Assembly (NCBI GenBank): GCA_963731125.1
Contig: CAVSVP010000013.1
Span: 62,001 to 126,000, forward strand
DNA from: CAVSVP01 sp963731125
GTDB lineage: Bacteria; Pseudomonadota; Gammaproteobacteria; Competibacterales; Competibacteraceae
Direction of reading: 5' to 3'
DNA: 64,000 bases
Each line of letters starts with the position of its first letter. Position 1 is the first letter of the stretch. A model generated the notes under the pieces. That model was not told the DNA's origin and did no database searches. It was given only the letters and a program-made list of their open reading frames with translations. This document shows positions 17,468 to 25,953 of the stretch, one piece after another. A program made the translations under genes and the position numbers.

Positions 17468-18480
17468 ATGGCCTATCACAGGCTAGTGCATTATTTATCC
17501 GAGTTAGCAGACCCGCGTCATGCGAAAGGCATTCGCCCTGTGCAGTTGTCGAGCGTAACGATGATGGTAATGGCGATGCTATGCGGGCGAACGAGCCTGA
17601 AAGGGATCGCGCGCTTTGCGCGCACCCATGTGCAAGCGCTGGCCGAGGTGATCCCGTTACCGCGCGATAAAGCGCCCTCCTACAGTACGTTGCAACGCTT
17701 GAGCCAGCAGCTGTCGAGCGAGGGTTTGTGTAGGCAGTTCAATCGCTGGATGCCGCAGTACGCGCAGGCCGAGACGATCGCTATGGATGGCAAGCGTATC
17801 ACCCGCACCTTCCCACCCAAGGAAGGCGAGAAACAACGTGTTACCTCGCTGGTGTCGTTTTTTAGTCATCCTCGTCAGCTGATCTGCGGCGTCGGTAAGC
17901 TGGACAATGATAAGCCCAGCGAAATCGACGTGGTGCAAGCATTGATCGGCACGCTGCGGATCGAGCGTTCGGTGTTCACTCTGGATGCGCTGCCTTGCCA
18001 AAAAAACCGGTGGCCCAGATTACTGCCCAGGGCCACGGCTACCTCATCCCCGTCAAAGGCAATCAACCGACGCTCCCTAAGCGCCTCGCGCGGACGGCGC
18101 AGAATGCAGCGACGGCGGCCTGGAGTTGGCGCCAAAGCGGCCATGGTCATGATACCCGTTGTCGGCGCACATGCTGGCCGGCCGCGGCGGCGATGAAGGC
18201 GCAATGGCCGGGGCTGGAGCAGTCTATCAGCGTTCGGCGGCAGGGCGAGCGGGACGGTAAACCCTTCGACAACCCCACGTATTACATCACCCGCGAGCCA
18301 TTCAGGGCGTGGCGCTTGGCGCAGCGTGTTCGGGGTCATCGCAAGCTCGAAAACACCCTGCACTGGACTAAAGATGTCGTCTTGCAGGAAGATGATGGTG
18401 GCTTGGTGGACTCACCAGCGGCGGCTAATATGGCGCTGATCCGCAACATGAGCTTCCATTTGCTGGTGATGACCGGGTAG
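17468..18480 (+). pseudogene. ISAs1-family transposase with an internal frameshift
   Basis: N-terminal part (17468 to about 18000) reads HYLSELADPRHAKGIRPVQL, the DDE_Tnp_1-associated start of ISAs1/H-repeat transposases, and includes ETIAMDGKRITRTF and FTLDALPCQK. The reading frame then shifts and resumes at about 17995 with QITAQGHGYLIPVKGNQPTL. It runs through YYITREPFRAWRLAQRVRGH and KLENTLHWTKDVVLQEDDGG to the stop at 18480. Both halves together give a complete family-length protein, so one indel near 17,998 inactivates it. A Shine-Dalgarno-like GGAG lies just upstream. Confidence 0.85.
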
Positions 18481-18611
18481 CGATCGATCAGCGAAGGGAT
18501 CAGTGCCATGGGCGAGCAGGTCGGGAAACTCTGGCAGATCATCAGTCAGCCGAGCCGAACACCGCTGAAGCGCTAACAGGTTAGCGATGCATGTCGGATA
18601 ATATTATAATT

Positions 18612-18797
18612 TTAAATGGTTTTTTTACTTTGAATCGACTCTCGGTAGGCATCCTGGACTTCGGCCCAGCCCCGGCAGGCCACCGGAATACTGGCCCCGG
18701 GATCATCGCCCAGTCGTTTCAACACCTTCTCCAACCGACGGTTGAGGCGCTTGTCCCCCAGCTCGGCGCTGGCCATTTCCGCTTCTGCCCAGTTCAT
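18612..18797 (-). pseudogene. IS4-family (Tn5-like) transposase, N-terminal DNA-binding fragment
   Basis: Minus-strand frame starting MNWAEAEMASAELGDKRLNR and containing GASIPVACRGWAEVQDAYR. This is the Tn5/IS50-type transposase DNA-binding domain (LGDKRL ... SIPxACxGWAExxAAYR). The rest of the protein is missing, cut on the left at about 18,600 next to the ISAs1-type copy. Confidence 0.8.
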
Positions 18798-18855
18798 CTC
18801 TCGTCTCTCCGCTAAAAATCGTTAGATTAACCTCGAGATGGAGATATGTATAATG

Positions 18856-19469
18856 GGGTGGGCTGAGCGGGGTACTGAAAGAGACGCTCAAAGACCAAGG
18901 TTATCTCCCGGCGCGGCTGCCGGTGGAGATGCTGAGGCGTTTGGAAGACGAGGAGCGGCAGACGTTTGGGATGGACGCCACCGAACGGCGCATCCACCGT
19001 CCCGCCGAAGACGAACGCCAACGCCAGCACGACAGCGGTAAAAACAGCCCATCCGGTCAAGAACACCCTCGTAGCTGGCTTAGACGATCGCCAAATCAAC
19101 TACCTGAGTGACACCCACGAAGGCAACAAGCATGATAAAAAGATCTGCGATGAGGATGGCATCAGCACCCCCGAGGGCAGCGAACTGTATCGCGACACCG
19201 GGTATCAAGGTCATGCGATGGCGGGTGTCAAGATCTATCAACCCAAGGAAAAACCCCGGGGCGGTGAATTATCCGAAGACGACAAAGCCCACAATCGCCT
19301 CATCTCAAGGGTGCGTGTGGTGGTGGAACAGGTGATCTCGGGGGTCAAACGATGCCACATCGTCAAAGACGTGTTCCGAAACACGCTGCCCGGCTATGCC
19401 GATACCGTCATGGAACTGGCTTGTGGGCTGCATAATTTTAGAAGTTATTGCCGCTTAGAAAACTACTAA
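18856..19469 (+). pseudogene. IS5-family transposase, C-terminal catalytic half with frameshift
   Basis: The first part reads LKETLKDQGYLPARLPVEML and FGMDATERRIHRPAEDERQR, containing the DDE motif DATERxxxRP. At about 19,040 the frame shifts and continues VKNTLVAGLDDRQINYLSDT, DTGYQGHA, VRVVVEQVISGVKRCHIVKD and ACGLHNFR, the C-terminus of DDE_Tnp_4 transposases. It is the missing half of the fragment at 13418-13620. The segment that should join them is lost. Confidence 0.85.
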
Positions 19470-19525
19470 TGTCAGGGACTCGATGGGCGATGATAATAGG
19501 TTTATTAATAGGATTAAAACCAAAG

Positions 19526-19546
19526 TTTAGTTTCCAATAATGTCTA
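19526..19546 (-). repeat. Right terminal inverted repeat of the IS5-like element
   Basis: Exact reverse complement of 13358-13378. It is followed by TAATA (19545-19549, sharing its outer bases), which duplicates the TAATA at 13355-13359. The leftward ankyrin-hydrolase gene stops only 37 bp further on. Confidence 0.88.
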
Positions 19547-19580
19547 ATATCGATTTTGCTAATTCTTACTTACATTGGAA

Positions 19581-21650
19581 TCATGACGAGTTAAGACAAT
19601 ATGCCTGCTCAGCCGCATTAATATATATCTTATTCAATGAGTGATTGGTTACCCACGGAATGAACCCCAGTTCAGCTATATGCCTTGCAACTTGATGGGC
19701 CTTTTCTTGAAGCTCTGAAGGCAAATAGTCAACGACCACCACTGGTAAATGATAACGATCTCGAATCTCTCGAAGCTGTTTGACCAACCAAAACCGATCA
19801 TTATCGTTTGAAGCTACATAGCGGCGATCAGTTGGATTCCAACTATAAAAAAGGGACTCTGCTATCAATCCTTCAACCAAATGTCCTATCCTAGGCATAA
19901 TCTCAAATCCACGATTGATTAAAAGTCTAGCGCCGGGAAATTGCTTTTTTATAGTTTGAATAAAATCTACCAAAGCTGTTTCCTGCTTTGCTTTAACCGC
20001 CTTGTCTTTCACTACTGATTTATAACTATCAATAGTATCTAAAAAAAAAGCTCTATATCCTGTCATCCATAGAGAAGCCATTCGTTTTTTCAATAAATAA
20101 TCTCTCCAGCCCTGTTGGGTAAGATCGATAATTTTATTTCCCCATTGTTTATTCGTTCCAAGAACCCAATTTGGCTTTAACTCTGGCTTAACAGATCGCC
20201 AATCCTCTGCTTCACCTACACTGACGTAAGCAAATATTTCTGCTCGATCTGATTGTGCTCTTTGAAAATCATTGAAGTTTTCAGCCTCAATTACAACACG
20301 ATCAAACTGTGAGAACAGTTCCATCGGTATTGGCTGACTATAAAAAAAAGCTATACTATATCTTCGGCTATTTTGAGCGATACATTTAAGTGAAAGTGTT
20401 TTGGTCGGATGTAATGCATTGTTACTAACCTCATGTAAAATTGAAAAACCGGCCATGGTTTGATTATTTATTCCGGCCATCCAATGCAGCGGTGTCAACC
20501 CGACAGCATCCAGGGCATTCACGTCCGCCCCCTGCGCTATCAGCAGTTCCGCCATGGCTTGATCACCCCTCCCCGCCGCTAAGTGCAACGCCGTCCGCTT
20601 CGCCTGATCCCGCCCATTCACGTCCGCCCCCTGCGCTATCAGCAACTCCGCCACTTTCCAGTAGCCGCTCTCTGCCGCTAAGTGCAACGCCGTCCGCTTC
20701 GCCTGATCCCGCCCATTCACGTCCGCCCCCTGCGCTATCAGCAACTCCGCCATGGCTCGATCACCCCTCCCCGCCGCTAAGTGCAACGCCGTCCGCTTCG
20801 CCTGATCCCGCCCATTCACGTCCGCCCCCTGCGCTATCAGCAACTCCGCCACTTTCCAGTAGCCGCTCTCTGCCGCTAAGTACAACGCCGTCCGCTTCGC
20901 CTGATCCCGCCCATTCACGTCCGCCCCCTGCGCTATCAGCAGTTCCGCCATGGCTCGATCACCCCTCCCCGCCGCTAAGTGCAACGCCGTCCGCTTCGCC
21001 TGATCCCGCCCATTCACGTCCGCCCCCTGCGCTATCAGCAACTCCGCCACTTTCCAGTAGCCGCTCTCTGCCGCTAAGTACAACGCCGTCCGCTTCGCTT
21101 GATCCCGCCCATTCACGTCCGCCCCCTGCGCTATCAGCAGTTCCGCCATGGCTCGATCACCCCTCCCCGCCGCTAAGTGCAACGCCGTCCGCTTCGCCTG
21201 ATCCCGCCCATTCACGTCCGCCCCCTGCGCTATCAGCAGTTCCGCCATGGCTCGATCACCCCTCCCCGCCGCTAAGTGCAACGCCGTCATACCAGCGTCA
21301 TCCCGCCCATTCACGTCCGCCCCCTGCGCTATCAGCAACTCCGCCATGGCTCGATCACCCCTCCCCGCCGCTAAGTGCAACGCCGTCCGCTTCGCCTGAT
21401 CCCGCCCATTCACGTCCGCCCCCTGCGCTATCAGCAGTTCCGCCATGGCTCGATCACCCCTCCCCGCCGCTAAGTGCAACGCCGTCATACCAGCGTCATC
21501 CCGCCCATTCACGTCCGCCCCCTGGGAAATTAGCTTTTTTAGCCTCTCGATGTCGCCATTACTTGTGGCATCGTGAAGTGGATTGGCTAATAAAGAGAAG
21601 TGAATCGACAGACCCACTAACATCGAGAACAAAAACCATTGCAGTTTCAT
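19581..21650 (-). CDS. Secreted ankyrin-repeat protein with PelA-type glycoside hydrolase domain
   Basis: A 689-residue exported protein. Residues 1-22 are a signal peptide (MKLQWFLFSMLVGLSIHFSL...). Residues about 25-420 hold 12 ankyrin repeats, most of them 33-residue units nearly identical to each other (TALHLAAGRGDRAMAELLIA). Residues about 440-685 are a TIM-barrel hydrolase resembling the N-terminal domain of PelA (GH166, related to GH114): AFFYSQPIPMELFSQFDRVV, IFAYVSVGEAEDW, GYRAFFLDTIDSYKS, IAESLFYSW, LPVVVVDYLP and GFIPWVTNHSLNKIY. The last gene of the leftward pelB group, it takes the place of pelA. Canonical PelA (about 950 residues) also has a deacetylase domain, which is absent here. 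The ankyrin fusion is unusual and presumably mediates a protein contact in the periplasm or at the surface. Confidence 0.88.
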   Translation of the reverse strand: MKLQWFLFSMLVGLSIHFSLLANPLHDATSNGDIERLKKLISQGADVNGRDDAGMTALHLAAGRGDRAMAELLIAQGADVNGRDQAKRTALHLAAGRGDRAMAELLIAQGADVNGRDDAGMTALHLAAGRGDRAMAELLIAQGADVNGRDQAKRTALHLAAGRGDRAMAELLIAQGADVNGRDQAKRTALYLAAESGYWKVAELLIAQGADVNGRDQAKRTALHLAAGRGDRAMAELLIAQGADVNGRDQAKRTALYLAAESGYWKVAELLIAQGADVNGRDQAKRTALHLAAGRGDRAMAELLIAQGADVNGRDQAKRTALHLAAESGYWKVAELLIAQGADVNGRDQAKRTALHLAAGRGDQAMAELLIAQGADVNALDAVGLTPLHWMAGINNQTMAGFSILHEVSNNALHPTKTLSLKCIAQNSRRYSIAFFYSQPIPMELFSQFDRVVIEAENFNDFQRAQSDRAEIFAYVSVGEAEDWRSVKPELKPNWVLGTNKQWGNKIIDLTQQGWRDYLLKKRMASLWMTGYRAFFLDTIDSYKSVVKDKAVKAKQETALVDFIQTIKKQFPGARLLINRGFEIMPRIGHLVEGLIAESLFYSWNPTDRRYVASNDNDRFWLVKQLREIRDRYHLPVVVVDYLPSELQEKAHQVARHIAELGFIPWVTNHSLNKIYINAAEQAYCLNSS
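20518..21520 (-). repeat. Tandem array of ~99-bp repeats (ankyrin units)
   Basis: About ten in-frame 99-bp units, almost identical at DNA level and GC-rich inside otherwise AT-rich DNA. Two variants recur: one encoding GRGDRAMAELL and one encoding ESGYWKVAELL. Alternation of the variants suggests duplication of 198-bp blocks. The array keeps one frame throughout, so gain or loss of units would change protein length without killing it. Confidence 0.9.
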
Positions 21651-21957
21651 AAGACTTGCATCGTTAACATGCTTACATCCTTGTCCAAGCCCTAGGATTT
21701 AGGCAGATGAAAAAATATGCTGAAGTGAATATGGTTTAGAATGAACACGGTTTGATTGAATAAACGAATAAATTATACTGGTACCTTTTCAACACAAAAT
21801 TTAGCAGCCCACTATTTTTATCAGCTTTACCAAATTTATCCGGCGCAAGGCCATGGTGAAAAATTCGACGTTGAGGCAATACAATACTATTCTCACACGT
21901 AAGTAAGATCAAATTATATTAAACGTATTGCTGGATCATGCTCAATTAGGGCAACAG
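21651..21957. other. Intergenic region between the ankyrin-hydrolase and PelB barrel genes
   Basis: About 307 bp of AT-rich DNA. I see no open frame, strong hairpin or recognisable promoter. It may carry a separate promoter for the ankyrin-hydrolase gene. Confidence 0.5.
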
Positions 21958-23679
21958 CTAAAAACGATAATTATATTGCAATCCCACACCTTTATAAGCT
22001 TCGCTTGTATCTCCACCTTGAGTATTGGAGTAAAATGCATTTAGGGCTAATGTATCGTGCCCGAAGAAAGAAACTCCTAAACCTAAACGGCCATTATAAC
22101 CTACCTCTTTTGACGGCCACACCATACCAACCCAGCCGTCAAGAAAACCATGATATCTCGTAATGCGTTCTTCTGTTGGTAATCCATACTGGGCTATTGT
22201 GCCAATCCCCAATGTTCCAAAATGATCAGGCACAACTGAATCAACACCCACTGATGAAGATACGACTTCGGAACTCAATCCTCCAGGCAGACTATCAACA
22301 AGATCGTTACTAATCCAACTTCCTTGCATCCTTATCAACCAAGATGGACTTTTCTTAAAAATGTAGCGTCCAATTGCAGCTTCTATACCCAAACCTCGAG
22401 CCAATTTATCATTGGAACGAGTTTGGTAACGCTGTAAGGTAAATCGTGCATTAGCCATTTCCCAGGAAGTCAGATTCGTGGATACACCAAAAGACAAACG
22501 ATGCTTAGTTCCAATAACACGCAACGCGGGCGTTTCGAAACTTAGTTCATTAAACGCTAGTTCGATCTGTCCCTGAAGATTCTGATACCACTGATGCGTC
22601 CAGTTCAGTAATCCATATACAATAGAATGATCATCGCGCAGGTTACCCCCTAACGTCCCATTTAACTTTGTCAAACGCCAAGCCTGTTCCGCCGTAAGAG
22701 AAATATCTAATTCGTTGTCAAACCCTTTCACAGAAATATCATCGGAATCGATATTGAGTTGATTGCCTTTAACCTGAAACCCCTTTCCCATCTTCCCTGA
22801 ACGAAAATTCACTGAGGCTACGGCAGAAGTGATATCCAATGTTCCAAAACTATTAATTTCTCCTCCTATGGTAAAGCTATCGGAGAGTTTCAAAGTCAAC
22901 TCATCTACTTGTTGACGTAGATCATTCAAGTCAGCGTCCGTAGAAGGATAAGATTCCAACGCCTCATTAGCCAAACTCAGCGCTTCCGAATCTCGGCCAA
23001 GTTGGCGTAGTACCTGAACACGAGCTAGGGGTGTAAGCCCATTATTCGGCTCTTTCAATAGATGTTCAACAGTCTCTATGTCATTGTCTTCTAGAGCTAG
23101 GACAAGACGTTGCCAACCAGGAAGGCTCTGCACAGTATCGGGTGTTTTTGAAAGCCAATAGCGCGCCGCATCAATTTCTCCCCGGGAAAGATGTTGAGAG
23201 ATAACAAATTCCCATACCGCCGGATCATTCATTTCACCAAACAACAAATTTTGCATCCATTCCCGCTCTTCCATGGTTCCCATATCACTCAGTAACCTAG
23301 CAAATGCCAACTGTAGCCCTTGTAATTCTCTCTCAGCCTGATCATTCCGCTGATCAACTTCTACGATCTCTAAGGTTGAAACTTTCTGCACAGATTGTGA
23401 TATGGATTCCGTTGTCTGGCTTGCCGAGCTATCAGGTTTATTAAAAGCTAATGATTCTACGCCTGAATCAGCAACGGATTTACCGCTATAAGCGGTGTCG
23501 AGCGCCACGGAGGTGGCGCTGTCATTTTCTGACAAAGATGACGGCACGGTGGTTATTGGCAACCGCGCTGTCTTATTGACACCATGTTCCTTATTTGGTG
23601 AATTATGATGAATGCTGGTTATGCTTGTGCATCCAAGCAATAACACCAGTATACCCAACCCAGTCCATAAGAGATTCAT
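21958..23679 (-). CDS. pelB: PelB C-terminal part: lipoprotein with outer-membrane beta-barrel
   Basis: A 573-residue protein beginning MNLLWTGLGILVLLLGCTS, a signal peptide with lipobox LLGC (Cys17). Residues about 110-270 are helical repeats (TPR-like: VWEFVISQHLSRGEIDAARYWL, LGRDSEALSLANEALESYPS). From about 280 to the end it is rich in alternating hydrophobic strands and closes with GVGLQYNYRF, a C-terminal aromatic typical of outer-membrane barrels. In Pseudomonas, PelB is one protein of about 1,190 residues with TPRs and a 16-strand porin that exports Pel. Here the barrel is separate and apparently lipidated. It follows the TPR gene at 23716-25953 after 36 bp. Confidence 0.85.
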   Translation of the reverse strand: MNLLWTGLGILVLLLGCTSITSIHHNSPNKEHGVNKTARLPITTVPSSLSENDSATSVALDTAYSGKSVADSGVESLAFNKPDSSASQTTESISQSVQKVSTLEIVEVDQRNDQAERELQGLQLAFARLLSDMGTMEEREWMQNLLFGEMNDPAVWEFVISQHLSRGEIDAARYWLSKTPDTVQSLPGWQRLVLALEDNDIETVEHLLKEPNNGLTPLARVQVLRQLGRDSEALSLANEALESYPSTDADLNDLRQQVDELTLKLSDSFTIGGEINSFGTLDITSAVASVNFRSGKMGKGFQVKGNQLNIDSDDISVKGFDNELDISLTAEQAWRLTKLNGTLGGNLRDDHSIVYGLLNWTHQWYQNLQGQIELAFNELSFETPALRVIGTKHRLSFGVSTNLTSWEMANARFTLQRYQTRSNDKLARGLGIEAAIGRYIFKKSPSWLIRMQGSWISNDLVDSLPGGLSSEVVSSSVGVDSVVPDHFGTLGIGTIAQYGLPTEERITRYHGFLDGWVGMVWPSKEVGYNGRLGLGVSFFGHDTLALNAFYSNTQGGDTSEAYKGVGLQYNYRF

Positions 23680-23715
23680 TAGCTACTACTTCTATCCCTT
23701 TAAAATTGTTCTTAA

Positions 23716-25953
23716 TCACTTGAAATTGGTTGCTAGCTGCGTATTTTGCTGTAACTGTTGTTGCTGAAACTTTACCCTAAGTTTTTGTAAGACATGACGA
23801 CGTAGACGCCACGATGCAGCAGTATGACCTGCCTGATCTAAGGCATCGGCATAAGCAAGCAAAGCATTATATTCTTGAGGTTTAGCATGCGTCTGTTTTT
23901 CAAACCATGGTAGGGCATCTTTAATCCTACCCAATTTAAAGAGCGCTACTGCGTAGGCTCCCCAAAAAGACGAATCAGCAATAGCATCTTTTTGCCAGCG
24001 TGGAATATACTCTCTAAGACGTTTGTTATCATCGCTCTGAATCATAAGCCAGAGCAAGCTCACTCGCGCAGATACCGATTTAGGATTTATCTGCAGCGCT
24101 TGTTCATAATACGCTTGCGCTTCGGGTATTCTCTCATAATGGGCAGCAAGTTGGGCGTTCAGCAACCAATACATCTCATTATTTTGAAAGTGCTGCTCTC
24201 TCTGACTAGCCACGTTCATTAAACGAGCCACCTTCCGCCAGCGATTGGCGCTAATAGCTGCATCCATAGCCAAGAGTAACATACGAGGTTCATTGAACTT
24301 GTGGAAGGCTTTTTCAGCGGTGGTTACGGCTTCGTCAACAAGGTCGGCATCACGTGCCAGATAAATTAACCGTTCTGCTGAAAGCAGTTGCGGTTGCTTA
24401 GCTTTCCAGAGGATACGATAAGCCGTTAAGGCATCCGTTGTTCGGTTCAGCTTCCAGGCCTGATCACCAAAAAGACTCCAGTAGGCGACATTTTGTCCTT
24501 TTACACGGTTTTGAATATTCTTTAGCAGAGAAAAGGCACGTTCAGTTTGGGACAGTTGCGCTAATAGTTCAGCTTGCCGAAGAGTCGTATCCATATGACC
24601 TCCAAAGTTATCTCCAATATATTGCCAGGTTTTAACAGCATCTGCTAGTTTACCCCGATGTTCTTGTATTTGTGCAAGCGCTTGCCAACCGCTGCGTTCA
24701 TAAGGATAACGTTCCACGTAACTTAGCAGAAAAATCTCGGCATTTTCTGGATCTTGATTGCGAACATACGCATCCTTTAATTCCCTCAAATCAGCATCGG
24801 ATAAAAGCCGATTACTGGAACTTAGCGCCAGCATTTCAATCCGAATGGGGTCATTAAACAATCCTCTGGCTAGACTGAGGGCTTTTTCTAAAGCGGGGCC
24901 ACGAGAATCTCGCCTGGCCAACCAAACCCAATGTTTAAGCGCTAGATCCGGATGCTCCGTCCACTCGGCAATACAAGCCAAGTGTTCATGAGCTATGTTA
25001 TCATTAGGATTTGAAGCAACATACCGCTGGGCAAGCGCCAAAGCATCTGACAGTTCACCTGCTGCTAAGGCTAGCTCTAGCTGCCGGTTAACTTGGTGCA
25101 AATCGTCAGGATGTAACTCCAAAAGCTGGTATCCCCATTCTAAAGCTTGTTTATAGTCTCCTTGTGATTGCGCTATGCCAATAGCCTTATCTAAAAACTC
25201 TTGATCCTGAGGAAAACGATTTAAATAATCTTTTAAAATTTGCAGCGCTACTGTTCCTTTATCGGCAGCCAGACTTGTTTCAATGGCCAATTGAGTATAG
25301 CGTCGAGATTGCTCTAAATCCTTGACTACTTCAGAAGCTCTCCTATAGAAATCACTTGCCTGTTCCGGTTGCTGAGACGCCAAATACCATTGACCAGCTG
25401 CAGCTAGCCAGGCTGAATGGTGAGCAGGGTCTGCCGAGACTAAACGCACATACAAATTTGCTGCCAGGCCTGGTTTATTTAATTCAAGACTAACCCTCGC
25501 CAGTTTAACAAGTTCTTCAACGGAAAGCGGGTCATTAGCCAAGGATTCCAAAGTATTCTCGAGGGCTCTAAATTTATTTTTGCGCGCCTCATTGTGCAAA
25601 TCCAATCCATAAAACTCTGCTTGTTGTACATCTAACGCTAATAGGCGAGCTTTTACTGCTTCTGCATCCTGCTGGTTCAGCAAAGGCTCTAAAGTTTCAT
25701 AAGCCTTATCTAAGCGTCCTAAATTTCGTAATTGGTTCGCGAGATTTAGCCGTAATTTAGTATCATTGGGATAGACTTGTATCAATAAACGCAAATACAC
25801 AACGGAAAGTGCGTCGGGTTCTACAATACTAACCAACTCTTTCAAACGATTTTGGTATTGAAAAAGCGATATAAAAACTATAATCAAGGTTAATGAGATG
25901 AAACATAAACCTTTATAAGAAGTCAGTTGTTTATAAGTAATATCGGGTAGCAT
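23716..25953 (-). CDS. pelB: PelB N-terminal part: membrane-anchored periplasmic TPR protein
   Basis: A 745-residue protein with one N-terminal membrane helix (GLCFISLTLIIVFISLF) followed by about 18-19 tetratricopeptide repeats. Examples are LRLNLANQLRNLGRLDKAYE, WLAAAGQWYLASQQPEQASD, WQALAQIQEHRGKLADAVKT and ALALFKLGRIKDALPWFEKQ-like units near the end. This matches the TPR half of PelB, which recruits PelA and guides the polymer to the barrel. Together with the barrel gene the total is about 1,320 residues, close to full-length PelB. It is the first gene of the leftward operon and is divergent from pelC across 1.2 kb. Confidence 0.85.
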   Translation of the reverse strand: MLPDITYKQLTSYKGLCFISLTLIIVFISLFQYQNRLKELVSIVEPDALSVVYLRLLIQVYPNDTKLRLNLANQLRNLGRLDKAYETLEPLLNQQDAEAVKARLLALDVQQAEFYGLDLHNEARKNKFRALENTLESLANDPLSVEELVKLARVSLELNKPGLAANLYVRLVSADPAHHSAWLAAAGQWYLASQQPEQASDFYRRASEVVKDLEQSRRYTQLAIETSLAADKGTVALQILKDYLNRFPQDQEFLDKAIGIAQSQGDYKQALEWGYQLLELHPDDLHQVNRQLELALAAGELSDALALAQRYVASNPNDNIAHEHLACIAEWTEHPDLALKHWVWLARRDSRGPALEKALSLARGLFNDPIRIEMLALSSSNRLLSDADLRELKDAYVRNQDPENAEIFLLSYVERYPYERSGWQALAQIQEHRGKLADAVKTWQYIGDNFGGHMDTTLRQAELLAQLSQTERAFSLLKNIQNRVKGQNVAYWSLFGDQAWKLNRTTDALTAYRILWKAKQPQLLSAERLIYLARDADLVDEAVTTAEKAFHKFNEPRMLLLAMDAAISANRWRKVARLMNVASQREQHFQNNEMYWLLNAQLAAHYERIPEAQAYYEQALQINPKSVSARVSLLWLMIQSDDNKRLREYIPRWQKDAIADSSFWGAYAVALFKLGRIKDALPWFEKQTHAKPQEYNALLAYADALDQAGHTAASWRLRRHVLQKLRVKFQQQQLQQNTQLATNFK

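Larger units (their letters stand above)
13360..19544. mobile_element. IS5-like element interrupted by several nested mobile elements
   Basis: A 6.2-kb block with perfect terminal inverted repeats (core GACATTATTGGAAACTAAA at 13360-13378 and its complement at 19526-19544), flanked on both sides by TAATA (13355-13359 and 19545-19549). Its own transposase is split: the N-terminal part is at 13418-13620 and the C-terminal part at 18856-19469. Between them lie, in order, an IS21 remnant, two serine-recombinase modules in opposite orientation, an ISAs1-type copy and an IS4/Tn5-like remnant. No member except the first recombinase looks intact. Each boundary shows one element cutting into another. 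Confidence 0.85.

Noticed and set aside
19560..21650. CRISPR-like array suggested by regular repeats
   Set aside because: The units are contiguous 99-bp coding repeats without spacers, and they encode ankyrin motifs in one frame.
20441..21652. A 403-residue plus-strand frame of Pro/Ser-rich repeats
   Set aside because: It is the antisense shadow of the ankyrin repeat array. The repeated unit keeps all frames open, and there is no start context or known family.
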